A stretch of DNA of 14,367 nt from assembly GCA_964477275.1 (NCBI GenBank), contig CAYZDV010000046.1, forward strand, positions 1 through 14,367. Reading direction: 5' to 3'. The notes under the pieces are model-generated. The model saw only the letters and a list, made by a program, of their open reading frames with translations. It made no database searches and was not told where the DNA came from. Below, in pieces: positions 1-7,126 of this stretch. Source of the DNA: CAYZDV01 sp964477275 (GTDB lineage: Bacteria; Acidobacteriota; Aminicenantia; Aminicenantales; Aminicenantaceae). A program made the position numbers and the translations under genes. Position 1 is the stretch's first letter. Each line of letters begins with the position of its first letter.

Positions 1-42
1 CTAACGATGAGGGAGTGTCCCCTCGGAAACATCCCCACGCAC

Positions 43-1014
43 TTAAAGCCATTTGTTCTGGAGGTACCAGTCCATGGTCTCTTTGACCGCATCCTCCATG
101 GAATACTGAGGGGAAAAGGAAATTTTCTCTGCGGCTTTTCTGGTGTCGGCTACCCAGCGTGCCTGCTTCATGTCCTTGAATTTTTCCCGGTCGAAGATGG
201 TCGGCGTCCCGCTCATTTTGCTGTTAAGTTCAGAAGCCAGAGCGGCGAGAAAAACAACGGGGATGGGAATGCTGACTCTCTTCAGCTTCTTCCCGAGGGC
301 CTTCCCTGCGGCTTCACCGAGCTCATCCCAGTTATAGGGCCGGGGATCGGCGATGTTGAGAACCTCTCCGCTTTCCAGGTCGCTTTGACAGCAAAGGTCC
401 AGGGCTCTGACGAGGTCTTTCACGTAGCAGAGGCTGAGAAACCGCGGCCCGGCGGCAAGCGAAGGCAGGATTCCTTTTTTTATCCATCTGAAAAATTGAA
501 GAAAGTCTCCGTCTCTCGGTCCGAAGACGGCAGTGACCCTGATGATCACAACGGGAATGGCATCTTTGTGTTTGAGGGCTTCGATTTCGCCCAGGAGTTT
601 GCTCTTCCCATAGGGTGTGATGGGATGAGGAGGGGCGTTTTCCGGGGCCGGATTATCATCCCGGCAGGGACCCGCGGCGGCGAGGCTGCTGAGGCAGATG
701 ACCTTTCGAGGCGTGGCCTTTTGAGAGATGAGGGACCGGAAAAAGCTTGCTGTGCCCTGTTGGTTTACTGTATAATAATCAGACTTCCGGTTGGCTTTCG
801 TGAGGCCCGCAAGGTGAAAGACGCAGTCGATATCCGAGGGAAGTGCAGGAACAGAGACGAGATCCCCTTCCAAGGGATGGATGTTGAGACCGTTGAGCCA
901 TTTTAAGTTGTTCAGGTCCCGGACAAGTGCGAAGATTTCAGCGCCTTTATCGAGCAGAAATTCCACCAGATGGCTGCCGATAAAGCCGGTTGCTCCGGTG
1001 ATAAAGACTTTCAC
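43..1014 (-). CDS. NAD(P)-dependent epimerase/reductase of the extended SDR family
   Basis: A 323-residue cytoplasmic oxidoreductase of the NAD-dependent epimerase / dihydroflavonol-reductase-like group (COG0451 type). The glycine-rich nucleotide site GATGFIG is at residues 7-13, an acidic residue follows the second strand (GDL near 50-52), HLAG is at 67-70, a serine pair (109-110) precedes the active site, and the catalytic YxxxK is Y135-K139 (YGKSK). Length is normal for the family. The start is GTG at 1014; no Shine-Dalgarno lies upstream, but a promoter is placed so that transcription would begin at or next to the start codon. It diverges from the serine-palmitoyltransferase-like gene at 1132. 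In Caulobacter an SDR of this broad type (CerR) acts in ceramide synthesis beside spt, so a keto-sphingolipid reductase role is plausible here. That role is inferred; a sugar-nucleotide epimerase or another keto reductase cannot be excluded. Confidence 0.9.
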   Translation of the reverse strand: MKVFITGATGFIGSHLVEFLLDKGAEIFALVRDLNNLKWLNGLNIHPLEGDLVSVPALPSDIDCVFHLAGLTKANRKSDYYTVNQQGTASFFRSLISQKATPRKVICLSSLAAAGPCRDDNPAPENAPPHPITPYGKSKLLGEIEALKHKDAIPVVIIRVTAVFGPRDGDFLQFFRWIKKGILPSLAAGPRFLSLCYVKDLVRALDLCCQSDLESGEVLNIADPRPYNWDELGEAAGKALGKKLKRVSIPIPVVFLAALASELNSKMSGTPTIFDREKFKDMKQARWVADTRKAAEKISFSPQYSMEDAVKETMDWYLQNKWL

Positions 1015-1021
1015 TGTTCAG

Positions 1022-1050
1022 ATTGTATGAAAATAGCCTTCCATGGTCAA
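1022..1050 (-). promoter_or_regulatory. sigma70-type promoter for the reductase, probable leaderless start
   Basis: On the minus strand, TTGACC (1050-1045) and TACAAT (1027-1022) are separated by exactly 17 bases; each matches the sigma70 consensus at five of six positions. Transcription should begin 6-8 bases past the -10 box, at about 1016-1014, which is the GTG start codon at 1014. No ribosome-binding sequence is seen before that GTG, which agrees with a leaderless message. Confidence 0.6.
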
Positions 1051-1069
1051 ACCCGGTGAGTTGAGGATG

Positions 1070-1102
1070 GTTCAAAAAATTTTCGAGGAAACTTTTTTGA
1101 AC
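1070..1102. promoter_or_regulatory. inverted repeat in the divergent intergenic region
   Basis: Perfect 10-bp arms GTTCAAAAAA (1070-1079) and TTTTTTGAAC (1093-1102) flank a 13-base centre that can extend the pairing with TTTC and GAAA. It lies upstream of the reductase promoter and about 30 bases before the GTG start at 1132. It could be an operator for a dimeric regulator of one or both genes, or a hairpin in the leader of the plus-strand gene. No convincing plus-strand promoter was found beside it. The function is unknown. Confidence 0.4.
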
Positions 1103-1131
1103 GCGGGGATGTTCTAAAAAAGGAGGAGAGG

Positions 1132-2316
1132 GTGGATATTTTTGAGAAATGCTACAGCTTTACACGCGCTGAAGAAGCCCAGGCGATGGGCATCTACCCC
1201 TATTTCACGCCCATTCAGGAAGTGAAGGGAAATAGAGTCATCGTTGACGGCCGGGAGATGATCATGGTCGGATCCAACAACTACCTCGGCCTGCTCGACC
1301 ACCCCAGAGCAATGAAGGCTGCCCGGGAAGCAGTGGAAAGGTATGGAGTGGCCACCTGCGGTTCGAGGTTTCTGAACGGTACGCTGGACATCCATGTCGA
1401 GCTGGAGAAACGGTTGGCCGGCTTCATGAGAAAAGAAGCCGCCCTCGCCTTCAGCACGGGTTTTCAGACAAACCAGGGAATTATCTCCACACTTATCAAG
1501 AAGGGGGATGCGGTCGTCACCGACCAGATGGTCCATGCCAGCATTATCGATGCTGCCCGTCTTTCTCAAGGGTCCTGTTACAGGTTCGGACACAATGACA
1601 TGGGTGATCTGGAGAATGTTCTCTCCTCACTGGACAAGAGTCAGGGAAAGCTTGTCGTCGTCGATGGTGTCTTCAGCATGGAAGGAGACCTGGCCAACCT
1701 CCCCGAAATCGTCCGGATCGCCAGGAAACATGAAGCCAAGGTCATGGTCGATGATGCCCATGGAATCGGAGTCATGGGCCGGAACGGAAGAGGGACCTGC
1801 GAACATTTCGGTGTCGAGGACAATGTGGATTTGGTCATGGGCACCTTCAGCAAGTCCTTTGCCTCTCTGGGAGGATTTGTAGCGGGAAAAGCCAAGGTCA
1901 TTTCCTACATCAAGCATTTTGCCCGTGCCCTGATTTTCAGCGCCAGCATCACTCCGGCCTCTGTAGCTACCGTTCTGGCGACCCTCGAGATCATCGAAAA
2001 AGAGCCGGAAAGACGCGAGAAGCTGTGGCAGATCACCAGAAAGATGAAATCCGGATTCCAGGCCATGGGCTACAACACCGGGCCGACGGAAAGCCCGATT
2101 ATCCCCGTGATCATCGGTCAGGATGAGCTGACCTTCATGCTCTGGAAGCTTCTCCGGGAGAATGGGATCTTCGCCAATCCCGTCATCTACCCGGCCGTGC
2201 CAAAAGGTCAGTCGCTGATCCGGACAAGCTACTCGGCCACTCACACCGACGAGGAGCTGGATAAAGTGCTGGAGAGTTTTGAGATGTGCGGCAAGCAGCT
2301 CGGTATTATAAAATGA
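1132..2316 (+). CDS. serine palmitoyltransferase-like alpha-oxoamine synthase
   Basis: A 394-residue PLP enzyme of the alpha-oxoamine synthase family (BioF, KBL, ALAS, SPT), which condenses an amino acid with an acyl thioester and releases CO2. The PLP lysine is K241 in GTFSKS, H135 (VHASI) is the expected ring-stacking histidine, and D207 and H210 in VDDAHGIG are the cofactor-binding pair. The GTFSKS motif, the SNNYLGL start of the core and the whole C-terminal part resemble soluble bacterial serine palmitoyltransferase (about 420 residues in Sphingomonas) more than BioF, and no biotin genes are nearby. The start is GTG at 1132, fixed by AGGAGG at 1121-1126 with 5 bases of spacing. It diverges from the reductase and is followed by the S55 gene after a gap of about 75 bases with no terminator. 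2-amino-3-ketobutyrate ligase or AONS remains the alternative. Confidence 0.87.
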   Translation: MDIFEKCYSFTRAEEAQAMGIYPYFTPIQEVKGNRVIVDGREMIMVGSNNYLGLLDHPRAMKAAREAVERYGVATCGSRFLNGTLDIHVELEKRLAGFMRKEAALAFSTGFQTNQGIISTLIKKGDAVVTDQMVHASIIDAARLSQGSCYRFGHNDMGDLENVLSSLDKSQGKLVVVDGVFSMEGDLANLPEIVRIARKHEAKVMVDDAHGIGVMGRNGRGTCEHFGVEDNVDLVMGTFSKSFASLGGFVAGKAKVISYIKHFARALIFSASITPASVATVLATLEIIEKEPERREKLWQITRKMKSGFQAMGYNTGPTESPIIPVIIGQDELTFMLWKLLRENGIFANPVIYPAVPKGQSLIRTSYSATHTDEELDKVLESFEMCGKQLGIIK

Positions 2317-2391
2317 AAATCAGAGAAAGAAGAGTCAGAAAATGCGAGCCGGACGACTCCAGCAACGATTGAGAATCCGATGAGGAAAAAA

Positions 2392-4200
2392 ATGAAGCCG
2401 ACAATCTCCCTGTCCATCGCATTTCTCTGTCTTTTTTCCTGGGTTGAGGGGTTTGAACGATCCCTCCCTCTGGACCAGGTTAAGGCGGGCATGAAGGGTG
2501 TCGGGCGGAGTGTCTTTGCCGAAAACAGAGTCGAAGAGTTTGAGGTGGAGATCCTGGGTGTGCTCCGCAATGTCGGGCCGAAACGGAATATCATCCTGGC
2601 CAGGCTGAAGGGGGACATTCTGGATCGGGCCGGAGTTATCCAGGGAATGAGCGGGAGTCCGGTTTATATCGAAGGAAAGCTGATTGGCGCCGTGGCTTAC
2701 AGCTTCGGCACATTTGTCAAAGAGCCGATCGCCGGGATCACGCCCATCGCGGAGATGCTGGCCATCCCGGAAGAGAAAGCGCCGAAATCCTCCTTCACAC
2801 CCCGGGTTCCCTTCAAGAAGCAACTGAGCCTGGAGGAGCTTTTTGAAATCAACAGAGAGTTCTTCCTTTCCCGAACCACTTTCACATCAGACGGGAGGAC
2901 ATTGGCTCCTCTGGGCGTTCCTCTCGTCTTCAGCGGCTTTTCCTCCCGTGCCTTCGACCGGGTCAGGCCGCTTTTTGAGGAGATCGGCTTCTCTCCTGTC
3001 AGAGGTAGCCCTTCCGGGCAGGTGGCGGAAAAAATCTCTCCGCCAGACCTCACTCTCCAGGAAGGAAGCCCGGTGGCCATCCAGCTGGTGAGCGGGGACC
3101 TGGACCTCTCCGCCGTGGGCACCGTCACCCACATCGACGGCAGTAATGTCCTGGCCTTCGGCCATTCTGTCTACAACCTGGGGTCGGTGGATTATGCCAT
3201 GACCAAGGCCAGGGTGATCACGGTTGTTCCCAGTCTTTCCACATCGTTCAAGGTGGCGGCCACGGAAGCTCTGGTCGGCAGATTCAGCCAGGACAGGGTC
3301 TCAGGCCTGTTCGGGGAGCTGGGAAAGATTCCCCGGCTTATCCCCCTGAATGTCCAGTTGATGAACGAAAGGGGCGGAGTCAAAGACTTCAAGGTGAGGG
3401 TCGTCGACGACCGGATTCTCACGCCTTTCCTGGTCAACATCTCGCTGGCCAGCATTCTGAGCAGCGAGGAGAGGCTTCTGGGAAATCTCTCCCTGGATTT
3501 CAGGGGAACCATCTACCTCGAGAGCGGCAAGAGAGTGTTGAGCGTCGAACTGGAAGACCTTTTTTCAGGAAATTTTGACAGGCCCATTTTCGACATCAGC
3601 AACCTGCTCACCGCTGTCGTCTATTTCCTGACCAACAACGAGTTCGAAGACCTGGGAATCCACCGCATCGACCTGGCCATCCGGACCACAGAAGAAGTGA
3701 GATACTCCTACCTGGAGAAGGTCTTGCTGGATAAGTACGAAGCCTCGCCCGGTGAGAGAATCCAGATCAAAGTCTACTGCCGGACCTACCGGGGTGAGAG
3801 CGTTCTCCAGGAAGTGGGGATTCAGGCCCCTCCTCTGCCTCCCGGCGCAGAGTTCCAGCTCATCGTTGCCGACGCCGAGTCGATGCACAAGGTCGAGATG
3901 GGCCAGTTCAGAGCTGCGGCTTTTGTGCCCCGGAGCCTGTCCCAGCTCATCCGGGTCTTGAGCAACCTCAGGAAAAACAATCGGATTTACTTCAAGATCG
4001 TGGCTTACAAACCCGGCCTTTTCCTGAAAGGAGAAGAGATGCCCAATCTGCCGCCCACCATGAAGTCCATGTTTTCCTCGCCCCGGGCAGCCGCTTCTTC
4101 CCCCACGGAAATCGATAAATCCACTTTGAGCGAATATCAGTTGCCCACTCCCTTTGTGTTCAAAGGGGAAGCGGTGATTCCGCTGAAAATCAAAAAGTAG
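2392..4200 (+). CDS. secreted SpoIVB-like S55 peptidase-domain protein, catalytic motifs in swapped order
   Basis: About 602 residues, with a signal peptide (basic start, hydrophobic stretch, likely cleavage after WVEG) and no other clear membrane span. Residues 30-115 match the C-terminal half of SpoIVB: GMKGVGR, then GVIQGMSGSP with candidate nucleophile S87, then GKLIGAVAYSFG. Residues 235-300 match the N-terminal half: VLAFGHS with candidate H258, and a GRFSQDR...GLFGELGK stretch. The order is therefore Ser-then-His, whereas SpoIVB is His-then-Ser. No PDZ domain is seen; the C-terminal 300 residues look like beta-sandwich, without a recognised family. The first possible ATG is 2380, but ATG 2392 is chosen because GAGG (2382-2385) sits 6 bases before it and gives a better signal peptide. 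It lies 10 bases before the propeller gene, so the two are probably cotranscribed. The peptidase assignment is by motif; activity is unproven, and the SpoIVB aspartate has no exactly aligned counterpart (D75 is the nearest). Confidence 0.85.
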   Translation: MKPTISLSIAFLCLFSWVEGFERSLPLDQVKAGMKGVGRSVFAENRVEEFEVEILGVLRNVGPKRNIILARLKGDILDRAGVIQGMSGSPVYIEGKLIGAVAYSFGTFVKEPIAGITPIAEMLAIPEEKAPKSSFTPRVPFKKQLSLEELFEINREFFLSRTTFTSDGRTLAPLGVPLVFSGFSSRAFDRVRPLFEEIGFSPVRGSPSGQVAEKISPPDLTLQEGSPVAIQLVSGDLDLSAVGTVTHIDGSNVLAFGHSVYNLGSVDYAMTKARVITVVPSLSTSFKVAATEALVGRFSQDRVSGLFGELGKIPRLIPLNVQLMNERGGVKDFKVRVVDDRILTPFLVNISLASILSSEERLLGNLSLDFRGTIYLESGKRVLSVELEDLFSGNFDRPIFDISNLLTAVVYFLTNNEFEDLGIHRIDLAIRTTEEVRYSYLEKVLLDKYEASPGERIQIKVYCRTYRGESVLQEVGIQAPPLPPGAEFQLIVADAESMHKVEMGQFRAAAFVPRSLSQLIRVLSNLRKNNRIYFKIVAYKPGLFLKGEEMPNLPPTMKSMFSSPRAAASSPTEIDKSTLSEYQLPTPFVFKGEAVIPLKIKK

Positions 4201-4210
4201 GAGAAAGGGG

Positions 4211-6373
4211 ATGAAACGAGCGTCGGTTCTGGCTTTAGCGATCCTGGTTCTCACGGCTCAAACTCTCATGGGGGTTGTTCCCAGAAAATGGGAAGTGAGG
4301 AGCAAAGAGGACTTTCTGAAGGGAAAGTTCGAAGGAGTGTCCTTATCCTATGAGGGAGTCCTTTCCCTTTCTCCCAGGGAAGAGAAGATCGAATCTCCTC
4401 CGGAAGAATTCTATCTCTCCCTCCTCGTCACCGACCAGGGGGATATCTATCTGGGCACGGGTCATGGGGGGAAGATCTACAGGATCAGCGAGAGCGGTGT
4501 CGCCGAGCTCTATTTCCAGGTTCCTGAGATGGATGTCTACTGTCTCGCTCGAGACAAAAAGGGAAACCTTTATGCGGGCACATCGCCAAACGGGAAAATT
4601 TACAAGATCACCGGCAAAAACGAGGGCGGCCCTTTTTTTGACCCGCGCGAGAAATACATCTGGGACCTTCTCTTTGTGGGTGATGAAATCCTGCTGGCCG
4701 CGGTGGGGGAGAGCGGCGGAATCTACGAAGTCAACGCAGAAGGAGAAGGAAAGCTCATCCTCAAGGCAGAAGAAAATCATGTCCTCTGCGTTGCCGTCGA
4801 TGCCAACGGTGACATCATCGCCGGCACCGGAGGAGGAGGGCTTCTCTACCGGGTCCCCAGGACAGGCAAGCCCTCCGTTCTCTTCGAGTCCCCTTTCGAA
4901 GAGATCAAGAGCATCGCGCTGGACAGGGCAGGAAATGTTTATGCTGCGGCGGGGGGAAAGCTCATCAGCCCCAGAAAGGAAGAGGAGCCGCCGGTATCTC
5001 TGAGGACCGAAGTATCTTATATGGTGACAGTGACGCCGGCAGCGGCTCCCTCGGAGACAAAGCCCGCTGAAATTTCCGGCAGGGAACAGCCCGGCGTTCT
5101 GTTCAAGGTCAACACTCAGGGAATCGCCAAGAAGCTATGGGAATCGAGCGACGAGATGATTTATGACCTTCTCTGGGATGAAAACGAGAAGAAGATCCTT
5201 TTCGGCACCGGAAATAAAGGTCGCATCTTCGCCGTGGATAGAGAGGAGAAGGTTTCCCTCCTCCTCCAGAAAAAATCCGAGCAGGTCTACTCCTTCCTTC
5301 CTCATGGTTCCAGGATTTATCTTCTCTCCAACAACCCTGCGGACCTGAGCGTTCTTTATCCGGAGCAGGTCCTGAGCGGCGAGTTCCTGAGCCATGTCAT
5401 GGACGCGAAAACCGTGTCCTCCTGGGGAAGGATCGAGTGGCAAGCGGATGTGCCTGCTAACTGCAATCTTCAGCTTCAGACAAGAAGCGGCAACTCCAGC
5501 CGCCCCAGCGCCACCTGGAGTGACTGGTCGCCGCCGTATCAGAAAAAAGACGGGGAGCGGATTCTCAGCCCCCAGGCCCGCTACATCCAGTTCAGGGTCA
5601 TGTTCAAGACTCCCTCAGGGAGGCTGACTCCTCTTTTGCACAGGGCCAGCCTTTTTTACCTCCAGACAAACATCCCCCCCGAGATCGACGAGCTGACGCT
5701 GCTGCCGCCCAATGAGGTCTACCTGAAGCCGCCAATCCAGGAAGAGACGATCTGGGGTGTGGATTCCGTCCTGTCCGACCAGAAAAAGGACAGGGAAGAG
5801 GCGCAGGCCATCATGGTCCCCAGAAAAGTGGAAAGAAAGGGATTCCAGACCATCACCTGGAAAGCCAGGGACGAGAACGAGGATAACCTTTCCTATTCCA
5901 TTTTGATCAAAAGGGAAGATGAGGCCAGATGGCGCCTCCTGAAGGAGAATTGGAGAGACACCATTTATGCCTTCGATACCCTTTCCTTTCCAGATGGCGT
6001 CTATTTTGTCAAAATTCAGGCTTCGGATTCCCCCTCCAACCCGCCCGGTATGGAGATGAAGGCGGAAAGGGTCAGCCGGCCTCTCGTCATCGATAATTCT
6101 CTTCCCGTCATCCGAAACTTCAAGGCGGTCCGGGATAAGAATAAGCTGGCGGTCACTTTTCTGGCCGAGGATGCCCTGTCCTACATCAAGGAGGTCGAGT
6201 ACCTTATCCGGCCCGACGATTGGAAGATTGTTTTTCCAGAGGATGGCATTTGCGATTCCAGACAGGAAAGCTTTAACATCATCTTGACGTTGCCGGCCGG
6301 CTCCGACGACCTCATCGTCATCCGGGTGAAGGACAGCAGCGGGAATATCGGAGTCCACCGGGCAACTTTTTAG
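4211..6373 (+). CDS. secreted beta-propeller protein with C-terminal Ig/FN3-like domains
   Basis: 720 residues with an N-terminal signal peptide (about 1-21, ending near LMG). Residues 68-390 hold about seven blade-like repeats with the pattern D..GN/D-I/L-Y.GT..GGKIY.I, clear at 75-92, 115-133, 197-214, 238-250 and 326-341, with weaker ones between; an insertion at about 255-295 is rich in Pro, Glu and Ala. From about 400, an all-beta module (WGRIEWQADVP, a TWSDWSPPY segment, ARYIQFRV) is followed by a fibronectin-III-like module at about 545-630 (TITWKARDENEDN, FPDGVYFVKIQASD) and a last beta segment. The protein is probably a periplasmic or surface binding or scaffold protein. It starts 10 bases after the S55 gene, with GGAG (4200-4203) overlapping that stop codon, so the pair is likely cotranscribed and may act together. 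No catalytic motif was seen and no specific function can be given. Confidence 0.85.
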   Translation: MKRASVLALAILVLTAQTLMGVVPRKWEVRSKEDFLKGKFEGVSLSYEGVLSLSPREEKIESPPEEFYLSLLVTDQGDIYLGTGHGGKIYRISESGVAELYFQVPEMDVYCLARDKKGNLYAGTSPNGKIYKITGKNEGGPFFDPREKYIWDLLFVGDEILLAAVGESGGIYEVNAEGEGKLILKAEENHVLCVAVDANGDIIAGTGGGGLLYRVPRTGKPSVLFESPFEEIKSIALDRAGNVYAAAGGKLISPRKEEEPPVSLRTEVSYMVTVTPAAAPSETKPAEISGREQPGVLFKVNTQGIAKKLWESSDEMIYDLLWDENEKKILFGTGNKGRIFAVDREEKVSLLLQKKSEQVYSFLPHGSRIYLLSNNPADLSVLYPEQVLSGEFLSHVMDAKTVSSWGRIEWQADVPANCNLQLQTRSGNSSRPSATWSDWSPPYQKKDGERILSPQARYIQFRVMFKTPSGRLTPLLHRASLFYLQTNIPPEIDELTLLPPNEVYLKPPIQEETIWGVDSVLSDQKKDREEAQAIMVPRKVERKGFQTITWKARDENEDNLSYSILIKREDEARWRLLKENWRDTIYAFDTLSFPDGVYFVKIQASDSPSNPPGMEMKAERVSRPLVIDNSLPVIRNFKAVRDKNKLAVTFLAEDALSYIKEVEYLIRPDDWKIVFPEDGICDSRQESFNIILTLPAGSDDLIVIRVKDSSGNIGVHRATF

Positions 6374-6426
6374 AGCGTCATTCTGCGGGATTTACCTTAA
6401 TAGTTCAGGCGTTACCATCCTGATCC

Positions 6427-6466
6427 GGGCCGCGCTTCTCTCCTGAACAGCCTGAGAACGCGGGCC
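6427..6466. other. imperfect GC-rich hairpin between convergent genes
   Basis: The arms GGGCCGCGCTTCTC (6427-6440) and GAGAACGCGGGCC (6454-6466) pair with small mismatches, and an outer weaker repeat, GTTCAGG (6403-6409) with CCTGAAC (6442-6448), overlaps it. It lies in the 109-base gap where the propeller gene and efp converge, so it may slow or end transcription from both sides. Neither strand has a T tract after the stem, so it is not a canonical intrinsic terminator. Confidence 0.3.
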
Positions 6467-6482
6467 GGCCGCAGCAAGGATG

Positions 6483-7049
6483 TTATGCGCTTTTGACTCT
6501 CTCCAGGTATCTGTCTTCCCGGGTGTCGATGCGAATGATATCCCCTTCTTTGATAAACTGGGGGACGTTGATGGTGATGCCGGTCTCAAGCACGGCCGGT
6601 TTGCTGGTGGCGGATTGGGTGGCGCCCTTGAGAATGGGCTCGGTTTTGATGACTTTGAGGTCTATGGTCAGGGGCGGCTCGATGCCGACCGGCTTTCCCT
6701 CATGCATTTCGATGGAGAAGACGACATTGGGAATGAGGTAGCTGGCGGCGTCGCCGATGACCTCCGAAGAGAGCCTGATCTGTTCATAGTCTTCGAGGTT
6801 CATGAAGACATAGCCGTCTCCGCTCTCGTAGAGATATTCCATCTCGATTCTCTCCAGGTAGGCCTGCTCGACCCTGTCTTTGGAACGGAGCCTGTAGTCA
6901 TAAAGACTCTGGTCCTTGAGGCTGCGAAGCTTTGTCTGCATCAGAGCCTGGCCTTTGCCGGGTGTGATGTGGGTGGCCTCGAGAACCTTGTAGAGCTTTC
7001 CTTCCACCTTGATGACCATGCCTTTCCGGATCTGGGTTGCGTTAATCAT
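6483..7049 (-). CDS. efp: translation elongation factor P
   Basis: A 188-residue elongation factor P that binds between the P and E sites of the ribosome and relieves stalling at polyproline stretches. The N-terminal KOW-like domain carries the loop TPGKGQA with tip lysine K32, the position that is beta-lysylated in E. coli (K34) and 5-aminopentanolylated in Bacillus. The OB domains follow (YLYESGDGYVFMNLEDYEQ, IGDAASYL, GIEPPLTIDLKV), and the C-terminal signature GDIIRIDTREDRYLERV is intact. Length matches the family. The start is ATG at 7049, with AAGGAGGAG about 5 bases before it on the minus strand. It follows the GHMP kinase by 77 bases in the same direction. No EF-P modification gene (epmA, earP, ymfI) is present here, so the modification type cannot be told beyond the lysine at the tip. 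Confidence 0.97.
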   Translation of the reverse strand: MINATQIRKGMVIKVEGKLYKVLEATHITPGKGQALMQTKLRSLKDQSLYDYRLRSKDRVEQAYLERIEMEYLYESGDGYVFMNLEDYEQIRLSSEVIGDAASYLIPNVVFSIEMHEGKPVGIEPPLTIDLKVIKTEPILKGATQSATSKPAVLETGITINVPQFIKEGDIIRIDTREDRYLERVKSA

Positions 7050-7126
7050 TTCTCCTCCTTATGGACGATAATGATGTGCGGATGTTCATTCGAGAGGTGC
7101 GGGTGTCTGATTTTTGGCGCCGGCCT

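Noticed and set aside
9..24. Short hairpin (GAGGG/CCCTC) just after the reductase stop
   Set aside because: Five-bp stem with no T tract on the minus strand; too weak to call a terminator.
7..906. A 299-codon open frame on the plus strand
   Set aside because: It lies opposite the reductase gene, whose motifs are complete; the translation has no recognisable domain and a low-complexity shadow composition. The same reason removes the long antisense frames at 1627-2244, 3565-4254, 5615-6358, 6480-7235 and 11738-12625.
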